This document shows positions 11,839-22,748 of a stretch of 64,000 nt of DNA, in pieces (position 1 is the stretch's first letter; every line of letters starts with the position of its first letter). Both the position numbers and the translations under genes were made by a program. The notes below the pieces were generated by a model. That model worked only from the letters and a program-made list of their open reading frames with translations. It was not told where the DNA came from and did not search any database. Source of the DNA: Ephydatia muelleri (lineage: Eukaryota > Porifera > Demospongiae > Spongillida > Spongillidae). The stretch covers positions 6,985,893 through 7,049,892 of the forward strand of contig JABACO010000020.1 in NCBI GenBank assembly GCA_013339895.1. The letters run 5' to 3'.

Positions 11839-14124
11839 ATGCTTGGTTTATTTGTGTTAACTCTGTTTCTACCCGCGGTGGAACTCTCCAAAGACCACAT
11901 CTTGCATATCGTTGCTCTCGCTGAGTATCCTGACTCTATGATCAAGCCTTCGTGGGATGGAGGAGCGTCCCTCACTCCAGCTGCTCGCGTCGCGGTGGAC
12001 GAAATCAACAACGACTCCAGCATTCTACCCGATTACCGGCTGGAACTCATTGATAGGGACGCCGGGTGTGACATCACGTTCAAAGCCGTCACCAGCTTCG
12101 TTGAAAGTTCCTTCTACAGCGACAAGCAGGTGGTGGGGATGATTGGCCCGGGCTGCTCAGAAGCTACGCTCGCTATTGGCCAGCTGAGCACGCAAGACTC
12201 CATCGCAACGCTGATGGTGTCTGTCGCTACCACCGTCGAGCTGACCAACAGGACTGCTTACCCGTACATACTGCGGACGGTTAGTACGTCATACATTTAC
12301 GTCAAGGCGTATTTAGATTTAATGGCTCGAAACAAGTGGAAGAACGTGGCGGTCCTTTTCGATTATTACAGAACGTACTTCAGTCACACGTTTTACAAGT
12401 TTCGCGACGAATTTGCAAAAACGATCCCCGACGGAAATATTACTTTTGTGGGGGGAGTGACGCGTACCTACTTCCCCTTGGACGCTTTCGTGCAGTCGCG
12501 CGCGAGAATTATTTTGGGGTTTCTCGGGGGCGAGTTGACGCCTCAGCTACTTTGCCTCGCGTACCGCAAAAATATATATTTCCCGACGTATCAATGGGTG
12601 TTCCATGATAGAAGTGTCAATGAATTTGAAAATGGAACGTCGTTTTCATTTGTAGACCCGTCCTGCCCGGGAGGTCAATGTAATTGCTCAGGCTGGGAGC
12701 TACAGGTGGTTCTCAACAATGCCATATTCTTTCATTACAAGTTACAGCGAGATGACTCTGACAATACCACTCTGATATCAGGTGAGAACTTCACAGCATT
12801 CTTCAACAAGTATTCACCAGCAGTTAACAGTTTCATCGTGGAAAGAGGTCTGCCCCCTCCAATAGACCTGCTGTATGGACCCACCTACTACGACACAGTA
12901 TGGTCATTGGCCAGAGCTTTGGACCGAGCAGTTATAAGGGACAATGTGTCCCTTAAGGACTACTGGCCTTCTCGTGGCATCAGCCATTTGAAGACCACCA
13001 ATACCATCTTGGCACGTTTCTTTGACAAAGACTACTCATTTGAAGGTGCATCAGGGAGAATAGTTTATGACGTTGCTACGGGTGACACAAGTACAGTGGT
13101 TGAAGTGTATCAGCTATACAACAACTCTGTCGTTCCTACGGCATCAAAAAAGCTGCTGGGTGTCTTCAATGGCACAAAACTGTCCCAGATATTAGGGAAT
13201 TTTGTTCCTGACACATTCGATACCGAGCTCGTGGCTCTAAATGTTTACGCTGCAGGGATATTCATTGTTCTGCTGACAGTGGCGCTGGCTTTGACAGTGA
13301 GCCTGCACGTGATCAATGTCGTCTATAGGCACAGTGCTGCGCTCAAAGCAACAAGTCCAAATTTAAACCATGTTATCTTCATAGGGTGCTACATGATCAC
13401 AGCAGCTACAATGATATTCATCATTTTGGGTTCTTTCAAATCCCATACTCCAAACATTCGACTGCAAGATTTCCTGTGCAATGCATTTTGGTGGCTAATG
13501 ATTCTTGGTTTCACCCTCATTTTTGGAATTATGATCAGCCGATTATGGAGAATTTATCGTATATTTACACATTTTCAAAATCCAGGTAACCATCTTTCGA
13601 ACTTACACCTTCTTGGATTTGTTGGCCTCCTCGTTTGTGCCAGCGCTATATGCCTTGTAGTTTGGGCACTGACCGATCAACTCAAATACAAAATCTTCAG
13701 TAGCTCAATTTATAATTTTAAAATTATTGAATATTGGGACTGCAACTGCAAGCACTTTGCCTTCTGGATATTGGCCCTTCTAATTTTCCTTGCTGTGCTT
13801 CTTGGCATAATGGTTACACTTGCGTTTCTAACTAGACACGTTACAAATGCCCATTTCAAGTACACCAAGACCACCACCCTACTTGCGTACCTGTTGGGAA
13901 TTCTGCTCTATACGGGTGTTCCGATCTACACTGTCTTCCTGCATAGCGAATTGGTCAACTTGTCAAACAGTGTCATGTGCATAGTGCTAGTTGGCTCCAT
14001 CTACATGTGCAATGTGTTAATTTTCCTGCCTCCAGCAGTCTCTCTCTACAGAGAGACATGTGCTAAAAATGCAGTCTATGCAGTTCAAAACAAGCAAGCA
14101 CTGGCTTTGTTCCCTTCTCTATAA
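11839..14124 (+). CDS. GPCR1: intronless class C GPCR, GABA-B-receptor-like
   Basis: Predicted plasma-membrane receptor that senses a small extracellular ligand and signals through G proteins; the ligand is unknown. The frame opens at 11758 (788 residues), but the ATG at 11839 is preferred because it starts directly with a signal peptide (MLGLFVLTLFLPAVELS), giving 761 residues. A periplasmic-binding-protein-type Venus-flytrap domain follows (about residues 18-455; landmarks PSWDGGASLTP and VAVDEINN). Seven helices then occupy about 470-735, with landmarks SPNLNH before TM2, a TM3 cysteine in FLCNAF paired with an ECL2 cysteine in CNCKHF, and RLWRIYRIF after TM3. There is no cysteine-rich linker, as in GABA-B and unlike mGluR receptors. 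The cytoplasmic tail is only about 25 residues, with no coiled coil. N-glycosylation sequons are frequent in the ectodomain. No introns. Confidence 0.92.
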   Translation: MLGLFVLTLFLPAVELSKDHILHIVALAEYPDSMIKPSWDGGASLTPAARVAVDEINNDSSILPDYRLELIDRDAGCDITFKAVTSFVESSFYSDKQVVGMIGPGCSEATLAIGQLSTQDSIATLMVSVATTVELTNRTAYPYILRTVSTSYIYVKAYLDLMARNKWKNVAVLFDYYRTYFSHTFYKFRDEFAKTIPDGNITFVGGVTRTYFPLDAFVQSRARIILGFLGGELTPQLLCLAYRKNIYFPTYQWVFHDRSVNEFENGTSFSFVDPSCPGGQCNCSGWELQVVLNNAIFFHYKLQRDDSDNTTLISGENFTAFFNKYSPAVNSFIVERGLPPPIDLLYGPTYYDTVWSLARALDRAVIRDNVSLKDYWPSRGISHLKTTNTILARFFDKDYSFEGASGRIVYDVATGDTSTVVEVYQLYNNSVVPTASKKLLGVFNGTKLSQILGNFVPDTFDTELVALNVYAAGIFIVLLTVALALTVSLHVINVVYRHSAALKATSPNLNHVIFIGCYMITAATMIFIILGSFKSHTPNIRLQDFLCNAFWWLMILGFTLIFGIMISRLWRIYRIFTHFQNPGNHLSNLHLLGFVGLLVCASAICLVVWALTDQLKYKIFSSSIYNFKIIEYWDCNCKHFAFWILALLIFLAVLLGIMVTLAFLTRHVTNAHFKYTKTTTLLAYLLGILLYTGVPIYTVFLHSELVNLSNSVMCIVLVGSIYMCNVLIFLPPAVSLYRETCAKNAVYAVQNKQALALFPSL

Positions 14125-14892
14125 TGAAGATATGTACTGTTATAGCATCGGTATATGGTATGTGTTTAAACCAGTCTGTTCTTGTGCATTATAAGTTTTT
14201 AATGCTTCACATGTAGTGTGATGACTTTGATGGGTGGTATTATTTACAAACATTTGTTTGCAGGCCTGTCCCTCATTGTTTGGCACACACACACACACAC
14301 TCACACTTTCTTTGTTTCACTTTTAAAGCTTTTCGTAAATACACATGTACCGGTATGTATGGTGTTTAGAGTTCTTGAAATGTACACGGAGGCAGAGACA
14401 AGTGATGGCGTCAGACTAACTGGAGGATAAATAATCAATGCATAATGTCCAGAAATATTTCATGCATGCTATCACAGAATTCTTGTTAACTTGAGCTCTA
14501 AAACCAACGGCAGCATATAGACATATAGACTATCAATTTTCATCTGGTACCTTATATGGTGAAAATTGATCGATTGTGAATTTGATCCTCTACACCCCCC
14601 CCCCCCCCCGCAGCAATGTGTCTTATGCCTTCTCCAAGGCAATCAGGTTTGCTACAAAAAAAAGGGGGTGGGGGTGGGGGAGATCCGTCACAATATGTAT
14701 ATCTGAAGCTGTTGGAATTTCTTACAAGATACAAGTGGGGGGGTGGCTGGCTGCACTCCGCGTTGTCTCGTTGCAAAAAGATTGCTGACAATGAAGTCGG
14801 CTGATGGTCCCAATCCCATGCACAGAACTAGGTTTTAGCGTCAAAGGGGGCACAGAAGCAGCATGAAGTTCACGCTGCCAAGACAGTATATG
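14125..14892. other. GPCR1 3' flank
   Basis: Holds a short CA tract (about 14284-14300), a poly-C run (about 14596-14610) and a G-rich stretch. No coding exon recognised. GPCR1's polyadenylation site is presumably here, but no canonical AATAAA was located with confidence. Confidence 0.5.
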
Positions 14893-15575
14893 TACCCCCA
14901 CCTGACATGCACCCCCTACCACCTGACATGCATCCCTTACCACCTGACATGCACCCTTACCACCTGACATGCATCCCCTACCACCTGACATGCACCCTTA
15001 CCACCTGACATGCATCCCTTACCACCTGACATGCATCCCTTACCACCTGACATGCATCTCTTACCACCTGACATGCATCTCTTACCACCTGACATGCATC
15101 CCTTACCACCTGACATGCACCCTTACCACCTGACATGCATCCCTTACCACCTGACATGCATCTCTTGCCACCTGACATGCATCCCTTACCACCTGACATG
15201 CACCCTTACCACCTGACATGCATCCCTTACCACCTGACATGCATCTCTTGCCACCTGACATGCATCCCTTACCACCTGACATGCACCCTTACCACCTGAC
15301 ATGCATCCCTTACCACCTGACATGCATCCCTTACCACTTGACATGCATCCCTTACCACCTGACATGCATCCCTTACCACCTGACATGCACCCCCTACCAC
15401 CTGACATGCATCCCTTACCACCTGACATGCATCCCTTACCACCTGACATGCATCCCTTACCACCTGACATGCATCTCTTGCCACCTGACATGCATCCCTT
15501 ACCACCTGACATGCATCCCTTACCACCTGACATGCATCCCTTACCACCTGACATGCATCTCTTGCCACCTGACTG
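14893..15575 (+). repeat. 21-bp minisatellite, about 32 copies
   Basis: Tandem 21-bp unit centred on ACCACCTGACATGCATCCC with variants ATCTCTTG and ACCCTTA; some units are 20 bp. The period of 21 produces spurious MHPLPPD and ACQVVRD peptide repeats. The contig C copy begins at 63843 and leaves the window. Confidence 0.95.
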
Positions 15576-18158
15576 AGCATCTGATACCACCATTAGGGGC
15601 CCATCCGCTGGCCATCTCCAGTGCCTGGCTGGTTTCATGATGTTCACTGGACCTAAGGGGACAATGAGACAATCAGAGTGGCAGTTGCTCGTCATCTAGT
15701 CCTATGCAGTCCACACTCAAAGGATGTGGTGTGCCAGTTGACCGGTCTGGACTCCATGGTCTCATCTATCGTTTCAGTGAAGGCTACCACTCCAAACAAC
15801 ATCATACCACTACGAATGACATCATATTAATCCAAACTACATCATATCACTCCAAAACAACATCATACCACTCCAAATGACATCATACCTCTAGTCCCTG
15901 ATGACCTCTCACATCCCATCGAGGCTATAGAACCCATGGGCCTAGATTGCTTGGATGGGAAGAGTCCTGATGACATCACAATGGTCCAACTCTTGGTTTG
16001 GGATGCTACCTCTGTGACACCCATGCTCCCCTCACCTGCCACAGTGCACTGTGGCAGCAGGTGCTGTTGTTAGCCAGGCAGAGAACCTGCTCAAGTACTC
16101 ACATTTGGATGCCTGCTTTTCCCCCCCCCCCCCCCCCCCCCCCCGTCTGTTACCATAGAAACATCTGGAGTACTCCACCCTCTTTCCCTGACCTTCCCAA
16201 GAAAGTTAGGTCAGCCACACTGGAGGCACCAAAAGACCAAAAGTTACAGTTCATTGATGCCACTTTTCAGTGCCTGTTCAAGGGGCAACTGACGTGGGGT
16301 GGTCCTAGAAAAGAAGCAAAACTCTTGTTGTGGTTCGTTACGATCGGTAAGATTTCCATTTGTATCAGATCTGTAATTACAATCCACGGCTTGCCATTTG
16401 ACAAATCGACATCATTGCCAGACGGTTCCGTAAAACAATCTGTATAACGGACCAGTTACGGATATTTGATTATTTCACACTTTATTGACAAGAGTGCGAG
16501 AGTGCAGGGCGCGAGGACGTCGTACCGTTGCATGAGAGAGCTGCTATCTGGGATGTTATTCATGAGATGTCCCCTCCTCATAACATCCTGTGTCCACCCA
16601 CCCTGAGCGTGCATGTACAGTGCTTGTAGTAGAAAACCAAAAAAATTCAGTTTTTTTTTACAATATCTCCACAATAGAACATGCTATAAGGATGCAAATT
16701 ACATTTTTAGAATCAGCATGTATTTCTGCATCACATCATATGACAATAACATTATCACGTGACGTGTTTTTTTTAGAAAACAATAAACAAGCTAATCTTT
16801 AAGTGTCTGTTTATGTGACTGGAGACCAAACCAATTACAGTTAAGACCTCAATTTTTTTTTTACAAGTACACCACCACCCAGGTGTCCAACTCTGATAGA
16901 AATTTGAGGTGCACACCCCAAGCGGTTATAAGATCGGTTACTGATCATCGTATTTGGAGGTCGGACTAAGGGCTATACGGCTGCAAAAACTTAAGCTCCA
17001 CTTTTTAGGAATCATATTGCAAACTGCCTGCATTACAAATTATAACTTGAATATGCTTGAAATCTGAAGGGTTTGAATTTATTGAACAACTGGAGGAATG
17101 GCTCATGTGTGTTCAACCTTCTACTCTTATGTTTGCTACCCTCCATGCCGCTATCATATGCATTCATGATAGCAGGTAATCACATCACCACCCTGTTTGT
17201 GAACAGAACCTTACTGTTGAGGCCTCAGTATAACACAGTATAACTATTGATCCCTCTACCATCTCTACTGTGCATAATTTGTGCTGTTTTGTCATTCTCA
17301 ACCACTATACTAACACACACGGGATCGTTTCCCGCGAAAAGGGACCTAGCGCATACATTATAGTAAGCGCAATAGAAATGTAACGCTTGCGTTAAATGTA
17401 TGGCTAATTAACAATTCAGAGCCTTACAACTCCATGACAGATACTCCGATTCTCAGTGCGTAAGAAGCAATGTGTAGAGGACTATAATTTTTTTTGTTTG
17501 AAATCTTGAAAACAACATGCATCATGCGATAATGCTTACGTAACAGGTCTGGGTACGAGACTATGTATCATCATGGCTGGTACTGCAGCTGGCCTGGGTG
17601 TTTCAACGTTAATAGCTGCCGCCTCGCTCTCGAATCCAAGGAACTCCCGCAATATTGATGTAAAAGAGAACCTTTACTTGAGTCTTTCGTCGATTGCACT
17701 TCGACATCTGTTCGTTTGATATACTTAAAATAACTTTCCAGGTTCGCTTGCCATTGTGCAATACAGTGTGATGATGATTTTACTTAGTTGATCCGGCCTG
17801 AGGGGACCTCGCGCGCCTGAGTTGCCTATAGGTAAATCAGCCTGAATGCTTAGGTCTTAGCCCAACTTTGTTACGGCGAAGTCAATAGCCTCCTTTATCC
17901 GCTGTACGTCAACTGTGACGCTGATGTATTTGGGTCTGGGTACGACACCAGCTCCCGTAGCGCAGCCGGCCGGCCGGACTGTGTCTTTTTCGTTAAAATG
18001 GAGAGCGCATGTAACGTAAATGAACTCGGGCGTTTTAAAACGGCCTGGGACGAGGCTAGTAGTTCCGGGTTAGTACAAAAAACGGCCTAGACTGGGAACG
18101 GGACCACCGCCACCTAGAATCTCATAGTATTTTCTCTTTAAGCCTTCTCATTCGCTCT
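15576..18158. other. Intergenic region between GPCR1 and eEF2K
   Basis: Contains a degenerate 20-21 bp repeat (about 15793-15895, core CATCATACCACTCCAAA), a poly-C run at about 16121-16144, and a partial MITE at 17321-17527. Open frames such as 15998-16447 have no splice support or recognisable domain. The eEF2K promoter should lie near its 3' end, where the sequence becomes GC-rich (about 17780-18110). Confidence 0.5.
17321..17527 (+). mobile_element. Partial MITE related to the element at 46696-46934
   Basis: Starts with GGGATCGTTTCCCGCGAAAA and GGGACCTA and shares the interior tracts TGTAACGCTTGCGTT, CAGAGCCTTACAACTCCATG and TTTGAAATCTTGAAAA with the complete element in contig B. The matching right terminus is not present, so this copy is truncated or rearranged. 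Confidence 0.6.
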
Positions 18159-20850
18159 ATGGAGTCACGACCTCAACATCTGTCCGAAAGCGAGGGGCTC
18201 GATACCATCAGCCCCGATCCCGTGGAAACGGCGTCGGACCTGGTGGAGAAACTTATCTTTCCCTTCAGCCTCCCCTCGAGCCGTCAAGAAGACATGGAAG
18301 GTAGCCGCCCTCAAAACGAGAGCCCTGCCAGACCCATGGGCGGGATTCCAACTGGACGCGATTCCCGAGGAGCGAGCGATACGCCACATGTACGATCCGC
18401 GGACGGGCCGATGGCGTCAAGACGAAGTTGTGGTCAAGATGCAATCGGAGGTAGTGCCGTGGTGCGTGAAGCTTGTGAAGAGTGATCGTGCGTGAGAGGC
18501 TGTGGGGGTGGGGGAGGGAAGGGGCGTTAACAGCTGCTTCTAATGACATGTTCCTCGCAGAGGTTTGCTCATGGAGCCATGAGAGAATGCTTCAGAATGT
18601 AAGTGAACTAATTTCAAAATGGCACTGAAATTGCACCTTTGCCTATAGTAAACAACACACTTATCCCAAAACCATGAACACACGAGTTACTCTGCTCCTC
18701 ACTCCCTGCCCCCCTTCCACTCTCCTACCCCTCCCTCCCTCCTTCTGTTCCACTCTCCCTACCCTCTCCTTCCATTCCACTCTCCCACCCCTTTCCCTCT
18801 TGCCTTCCCTCTCCTCCCTCCCTCCCTCTTTCCTTCCCCCTCCCTCCCTCTTTCCTTCCCTCCTTCCTTCCTCTTTTCCTCTTTGCAGGAAAAAGCTCTC
18901 CAAATTCTCTCAGCATCCTGATTGGCACAATGCATCTAATTATGTTGCCAAGTGTTACATGAAGCCTGTAGAGAGAAGAGTGTACTTCGAAGACGTGAAG
19001 CTGCAAATGGACTCCAAGCTGTGGGGAGAGCTATACAACAATTGTGACCCCCCAAAGAAGGTGATTTATGCAATTGATGCCCCACTAGAGACCAGTCTTG
19101 TTGACCCAACTGACAAACTTTAAAGTCTGGCTAGTTGATCCACAAGTGTGCAGTCAGGTATCAAGCTGGCTGTCCTGTAATTCAGAGGTCACATGCATTG
19201 CAGCACGGTTGAAGTATGGTGGGATGGTGATGGAAGGAATTATGTCTGTCTCAGGCACGAGTAAAACAAGGGATTACTGATGTATGGAAGAATGTTATGC
19301 AACTGCCCTGCTTGATTTCTGATATGCAGTTGTTTCCTGTGGCTATGCTTGGATGGATGATGACAATCTATCCTCTCTGGGGGAAGGGGAGGGGACAAGA
19401 CTTGGCATTCTGTGTTTTGGTATACATGTAGGTATGGCCTGGATCCTGCTCTCGTAATCCAATACAGCCAATATTCATGTATACAATTGTGGCAAGAGAA
19501 AACCCTTGTTCTCAAGAAGGAAGCTTTTTATGGCATTCTGTTGTATATCCTTCTGCACCCTTTGTGCATTTGCAGGTGGATTTCTTTCAGACTTACATCA
19601 TAGAGATGAAGGATAGAGTGGACACGCCCCTATACTGCGTCGAGCATCTCATTGAAGGAAACTACATCAAGTACAATTCCAACTCCGGCTTTGTCTCGGA
19701 AGTGAACAGGCTCACCCCTCAGGTAACCCTACCCCTGCACAGTGCTGCCATGACTAGAGGGTTGCGACTTGTTCAATAATAATTACTTTATTTTACCCAT
19801 GTGGAATCAATTGCGATTGTTGGTATGTTTAAATCAGAGGTTTGATGTGAATTTGAAATTTGTTTTCTTTTAGTTCAAGCTCAACACAATTAGTTAATTA
19901 CAATTCTAGCTAGGTCTCTGAGGGAATATGTCTGTACAGGTACATGTGATAGCTCTAGAGAAAAGAAGGGTTATGGCTGTATTCAAACCTTTCTAGGAAC
20001 TAATGTAATCCATGCTACTGCAATGTATGTCTAATTAGAAGAGCACTTCTGAGGACAGTTGAATTTTCAGATTAGCAACCTTCAAATTCAAAAATGTTGA
20101 AACCTTGAAGTAAAAGTGCCATAAGTCCGAGATTAATTGTAATACTTTATTTTCATATTTTACATTATAATTAGTTGTTAATTATTTATTATCTATCTCT
20201 TGTGCTGACAGGCCTTCAGTCACTTCACATTCGAGAAGTCCAACCACTCTCTCATTGTGGTGGATATACAAGGTCCAATGGTGGGAGGGGCCTGAGTTAT
20301 GTTCAGACATATAGCCTCCCTCTGATTCAAATTGCAACATTTGCATAAGTGTATAACACACATTCAAGCACGTGCACCCTCATATTATCACTCGTAGGTA
20401 CACACACAAACATGTAGAGGATACAAATCACACATGTGTACTCACAAAACAGAATATGTACATAATAGAAAGGTACACACGATGTTGTATGTTCACAACA
20501 CATTCATGCATAATATGTATACACACATACACACATACACACATGCACCCACACATACACACATACACCACATACATGCACACACATGCACACACATGCA
20601 CACACACATACACATGCACACACATGCACACACATACACATACATGCACACACATACACACACATGCAGGGGTAGGTGACCTCTACACAGACCCTCAGAT
20701 GCACACCACAAACTTGGACAGGACTACGGAGATGGCAATCTCGGCCCTAAGGGTATGGCCCTTTTCTTCTCCTCCCACTTTTGCAGCTCCCTCTGTGGGA
20801 AGCTGGGACTCACCCAGTTTGACCTCAGTCCCAAGGAGCTGGGAAACTAA
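18159..20850 (+). CDS. EEF2K: Eukaryotic elongation factor 2 kinase, 5' part
   Basis: Alpha-kinase that phosphorylates eEF2 and slows translational elongation; Ca2+/calmodulin-dependent in known family members. Exons: 18159-18450, 18561-18598, 18889-19060, 19576-19722, 20212-20272, and 20670 onward, with phases that match. Exon 1 ends with the calmodulin-binding and linker block (KKTWKVAALK, LPDPWAGFQL). Exon 2 has the glycine loop HGAMRECFR and exon 3 the catalytic-lysine strand NASNYVAKCY. Exon 4 has EGNYIKYNSNSGFV, exon 5 HFTFEK and VVDIQ, and exon 6 GVGDLYTDPQMHT plus the zinc site FSSHFCSSLC (HxCx3C). Two single-base frameshifts interrupt it: one extra base in exon 1 (about 18255-18285) and one missing base near 20715. 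The frame then meets TAA at 20848. The C-terminal SEL1-like repeats lie beyond the contig end. Confidence 0.9.
20404..20668 (+). repeat. CA-rich microsatellite before eEF2K exon 6
   Basis: Imperfect (CA)n with ATGCACAC and ATACACAC interruptions, ending directly at the exon 6 acceptor (ACACATGCAG). The frames called across it are low-complexity artefacts. Confidence 0.9.
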
Positions 20851-21258
20851 AGGCGGGACGAACGAGCGGTTCCCCTGCCACCACCTGCATCACACGTTTC
20901 AAGGACCCTGCGCATCATGGCGCGTCCAACCACACGCACCGTGCCACAGGTGGCATTGAATTCAACACTGGACTTCCTGCAGATGAAGGCAGCAGACACA
21001 GGTGCGCATTCTTCAAGGGAAGGTAATGGGCATAAGTTTGTGGGAGGGGAGGAGGGAGGGAGGGAGGGAGGGAGGGAGGAGGGAGGGAAAGAGGAGGGAG
21101 GGAAAGAGGAGAGAGGAGGAGGAGGTGGAGGGGAGGAGGGAGAGGAGGGGGAAGGAGGTGGGAGGGAGGGAAGGAGGTGGGAGGGAGGGAAGGAGGGAGG
21201 GAGGGAGGGCTGTGGATGAAAGGGATGGGAGGAGGAAATCTAGTTTTGTGGGAGTTTT
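20851..21258. other. End of contig A: undefined eEF2K continuation and purine repeat
   Basis: 20851-21010 may still be eEF2K exon, since an open frame continues after the TAA for about 50 codons to a possible donor GTGCGC near 21002, but similarity is lost. From about 21040 to 21220 it is a GGGAGG-type polypurine repeat that runs up to the gap. Confidence 0.45.
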
Positions 21259-22258
21259 NNNNNNNNNNNNNNNNNNNNNNNNNNNNNNNNNNNNNNNNNN
21301 NNNNNNNNNNNNNNNNNNNNNNNNNNNNNNNNNNNNNNNNNNNNNNNNNNNNNNNNNNNNNNNNNNNNNNNNNNNNNNNNNNNNNNNNNNNNNNNNNNNN
21401 NNNNNNNNNNNNNNNNNNNNNNNNNNNNNNNNNNNNNNNNNNNNNNNNNNNNNNNNNNNNNNNNNNNNNNNNNNNNNNNNNNNNNNNNNNNNNNNNNNNN
21501 NNNNNNNNNNNNNNNNNNNNNNNNNNNNNNNNNNNNNNNNNNNNNNNNNNNNNNNNNNNNNNNNNNNNNNNNNNNNNNNNNNNNNNNNNNNNNNNNNNNN
21601 NNNNNNNNNNNNNNNNNNNNNNNNNNNNNNNNNNNNNNNNNNNNNNNNNNNNNNNNNNNNNNNNNNNNNNNNNNNNNNNNNNNNNNNNNNNNNNNNNNNN
21701 NNNNNNNNNNNNNNNNNNNNNNNNNNNNNNNNNNNNNNNNNNNNNNNNNNNNNNNNNNNNNNNNNNNNNNNNNNNNNNNNNNNNNNNNNNNNNNNNNNNN
21801 NNNNNNNNNNNNNNNNNNNNNNNNNNNNNNNNNNNNNNNNNNNNNNNNNNNNNNNNNNNNNNNNNNNNNNNNNNNNNNNNNNNNNNNNNNNNNNNNNNNN
21901 NNNNNNNNNNNNNNNNNNNNNNNNNNNNNNNNNNNNNNNNNNNNNNNNNNNNNNNNNNNNNNNNNNNNNNNNNNNNNNNNNNNNNNNNNNNNNNNNNNNN
22001 NNNNNNNNNNNNNNNNNNNNNNNNNNNNNNNNNNNNNNNNNNNNNNNNNNNNNNNNNNNNNNNNNNNNNNNNNNNNNNNNNNNNNNNNNNNNNNNNNNNN
22101 NNNNNNNNNNNNNNNNNNNNNNNNNNNNNNNNNNNNNNNNNNNNNNNNNNNNNNNNNNNNNNNNNNNNNNNNNNNNNNNNNNNNNNNNNNNNNNNNNNNN
22201 NNNNNNNNNNNNNNNNNNNNNNNNNNNNNNNNNNNNNNNNNNNNNNNNNNNNNNNNNN
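21259..22258. other. Assembly gap, exactly 1000 N
   Basis: Fixed-size scaffold gap between contigs A and B, flanked by a polypurine repeat on the left and a CA repeat on the right. The first coding exon of ADAP-A and the 3' exons of eEF2K are not in the flanking sequence. Confidence 0.99.
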
Positions 22259-22704
22259 GACAAGCACACACACACACACACAACACACACCACGAGCACA
22301 CACACAAACAAGACACACGAGCACACACACACAGACACACACGAGCACACACACACAAAACAACAAGACAAGAAAAAACAAACACAAAACACACACACCA
22401 CACACAACAAAACCAAACACACAAAAAAAACACACAACACACACCACACACACACCACACACACACACACACACACACCACACACACACACACCACACAC
22501 ACACAACACACACCAAACCACACAACAACCCACACCACACAAACAAACCACACACACACCACACACACAACCACACACACAAACACACACACCACACACA
22601 CACCACACAACCACACCACACACACACACACCACACCACACACACCACACACACACACACACCACACCCCACACACACACACCACACACACACACCACTA
22701 TCAC
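22259..22704 (+). repeat. CA microsatellite at start of contig B
   Basis: About 445 bp of imperfect CA repeat (CACACACCACACA types). Both long frames reported here on either strand are artefacts of this repeat and of the N run. Confidence 0.95.
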
Positions 22705-22748
22705 ACAAATGCATACCAGTACTCATGGCATTCCATCCATCCGTACAG

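Larger units (their letters stand above)
813..15044 (+). repeat. First copy of a 14-kb segment repeated at 51480-64000
   Basis: Directly repeated block. Its unique sequence, NAT9 5' exons, foldback element, arrays and GPCR1 recur in the same order and orientation from 51480 to the window end. By eye the differences are mainly single-base indels, a few substitutions and different array lengths. This copy has the intact GPCR1 frame but damaged NAT9 exons. Probably a haplotypic or redundant assembly copy; a genuine recent duplication is the alternative. Confidence 0.93.

Noticed and set aside
14978-15695. MHPLPPD and ACQVVRD repeat frames
   Set aside because: By-product of the 21-bp array; all frames on both strands are open and no conserved sequence flanks them.
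17573-17719. 48-codon frame starting MAGTAAGLGVSTLIAAAS
   Set aside because: Decent start context but no splice signals tying it to eEF2K, no recognised family, and chance frames of this length are common.
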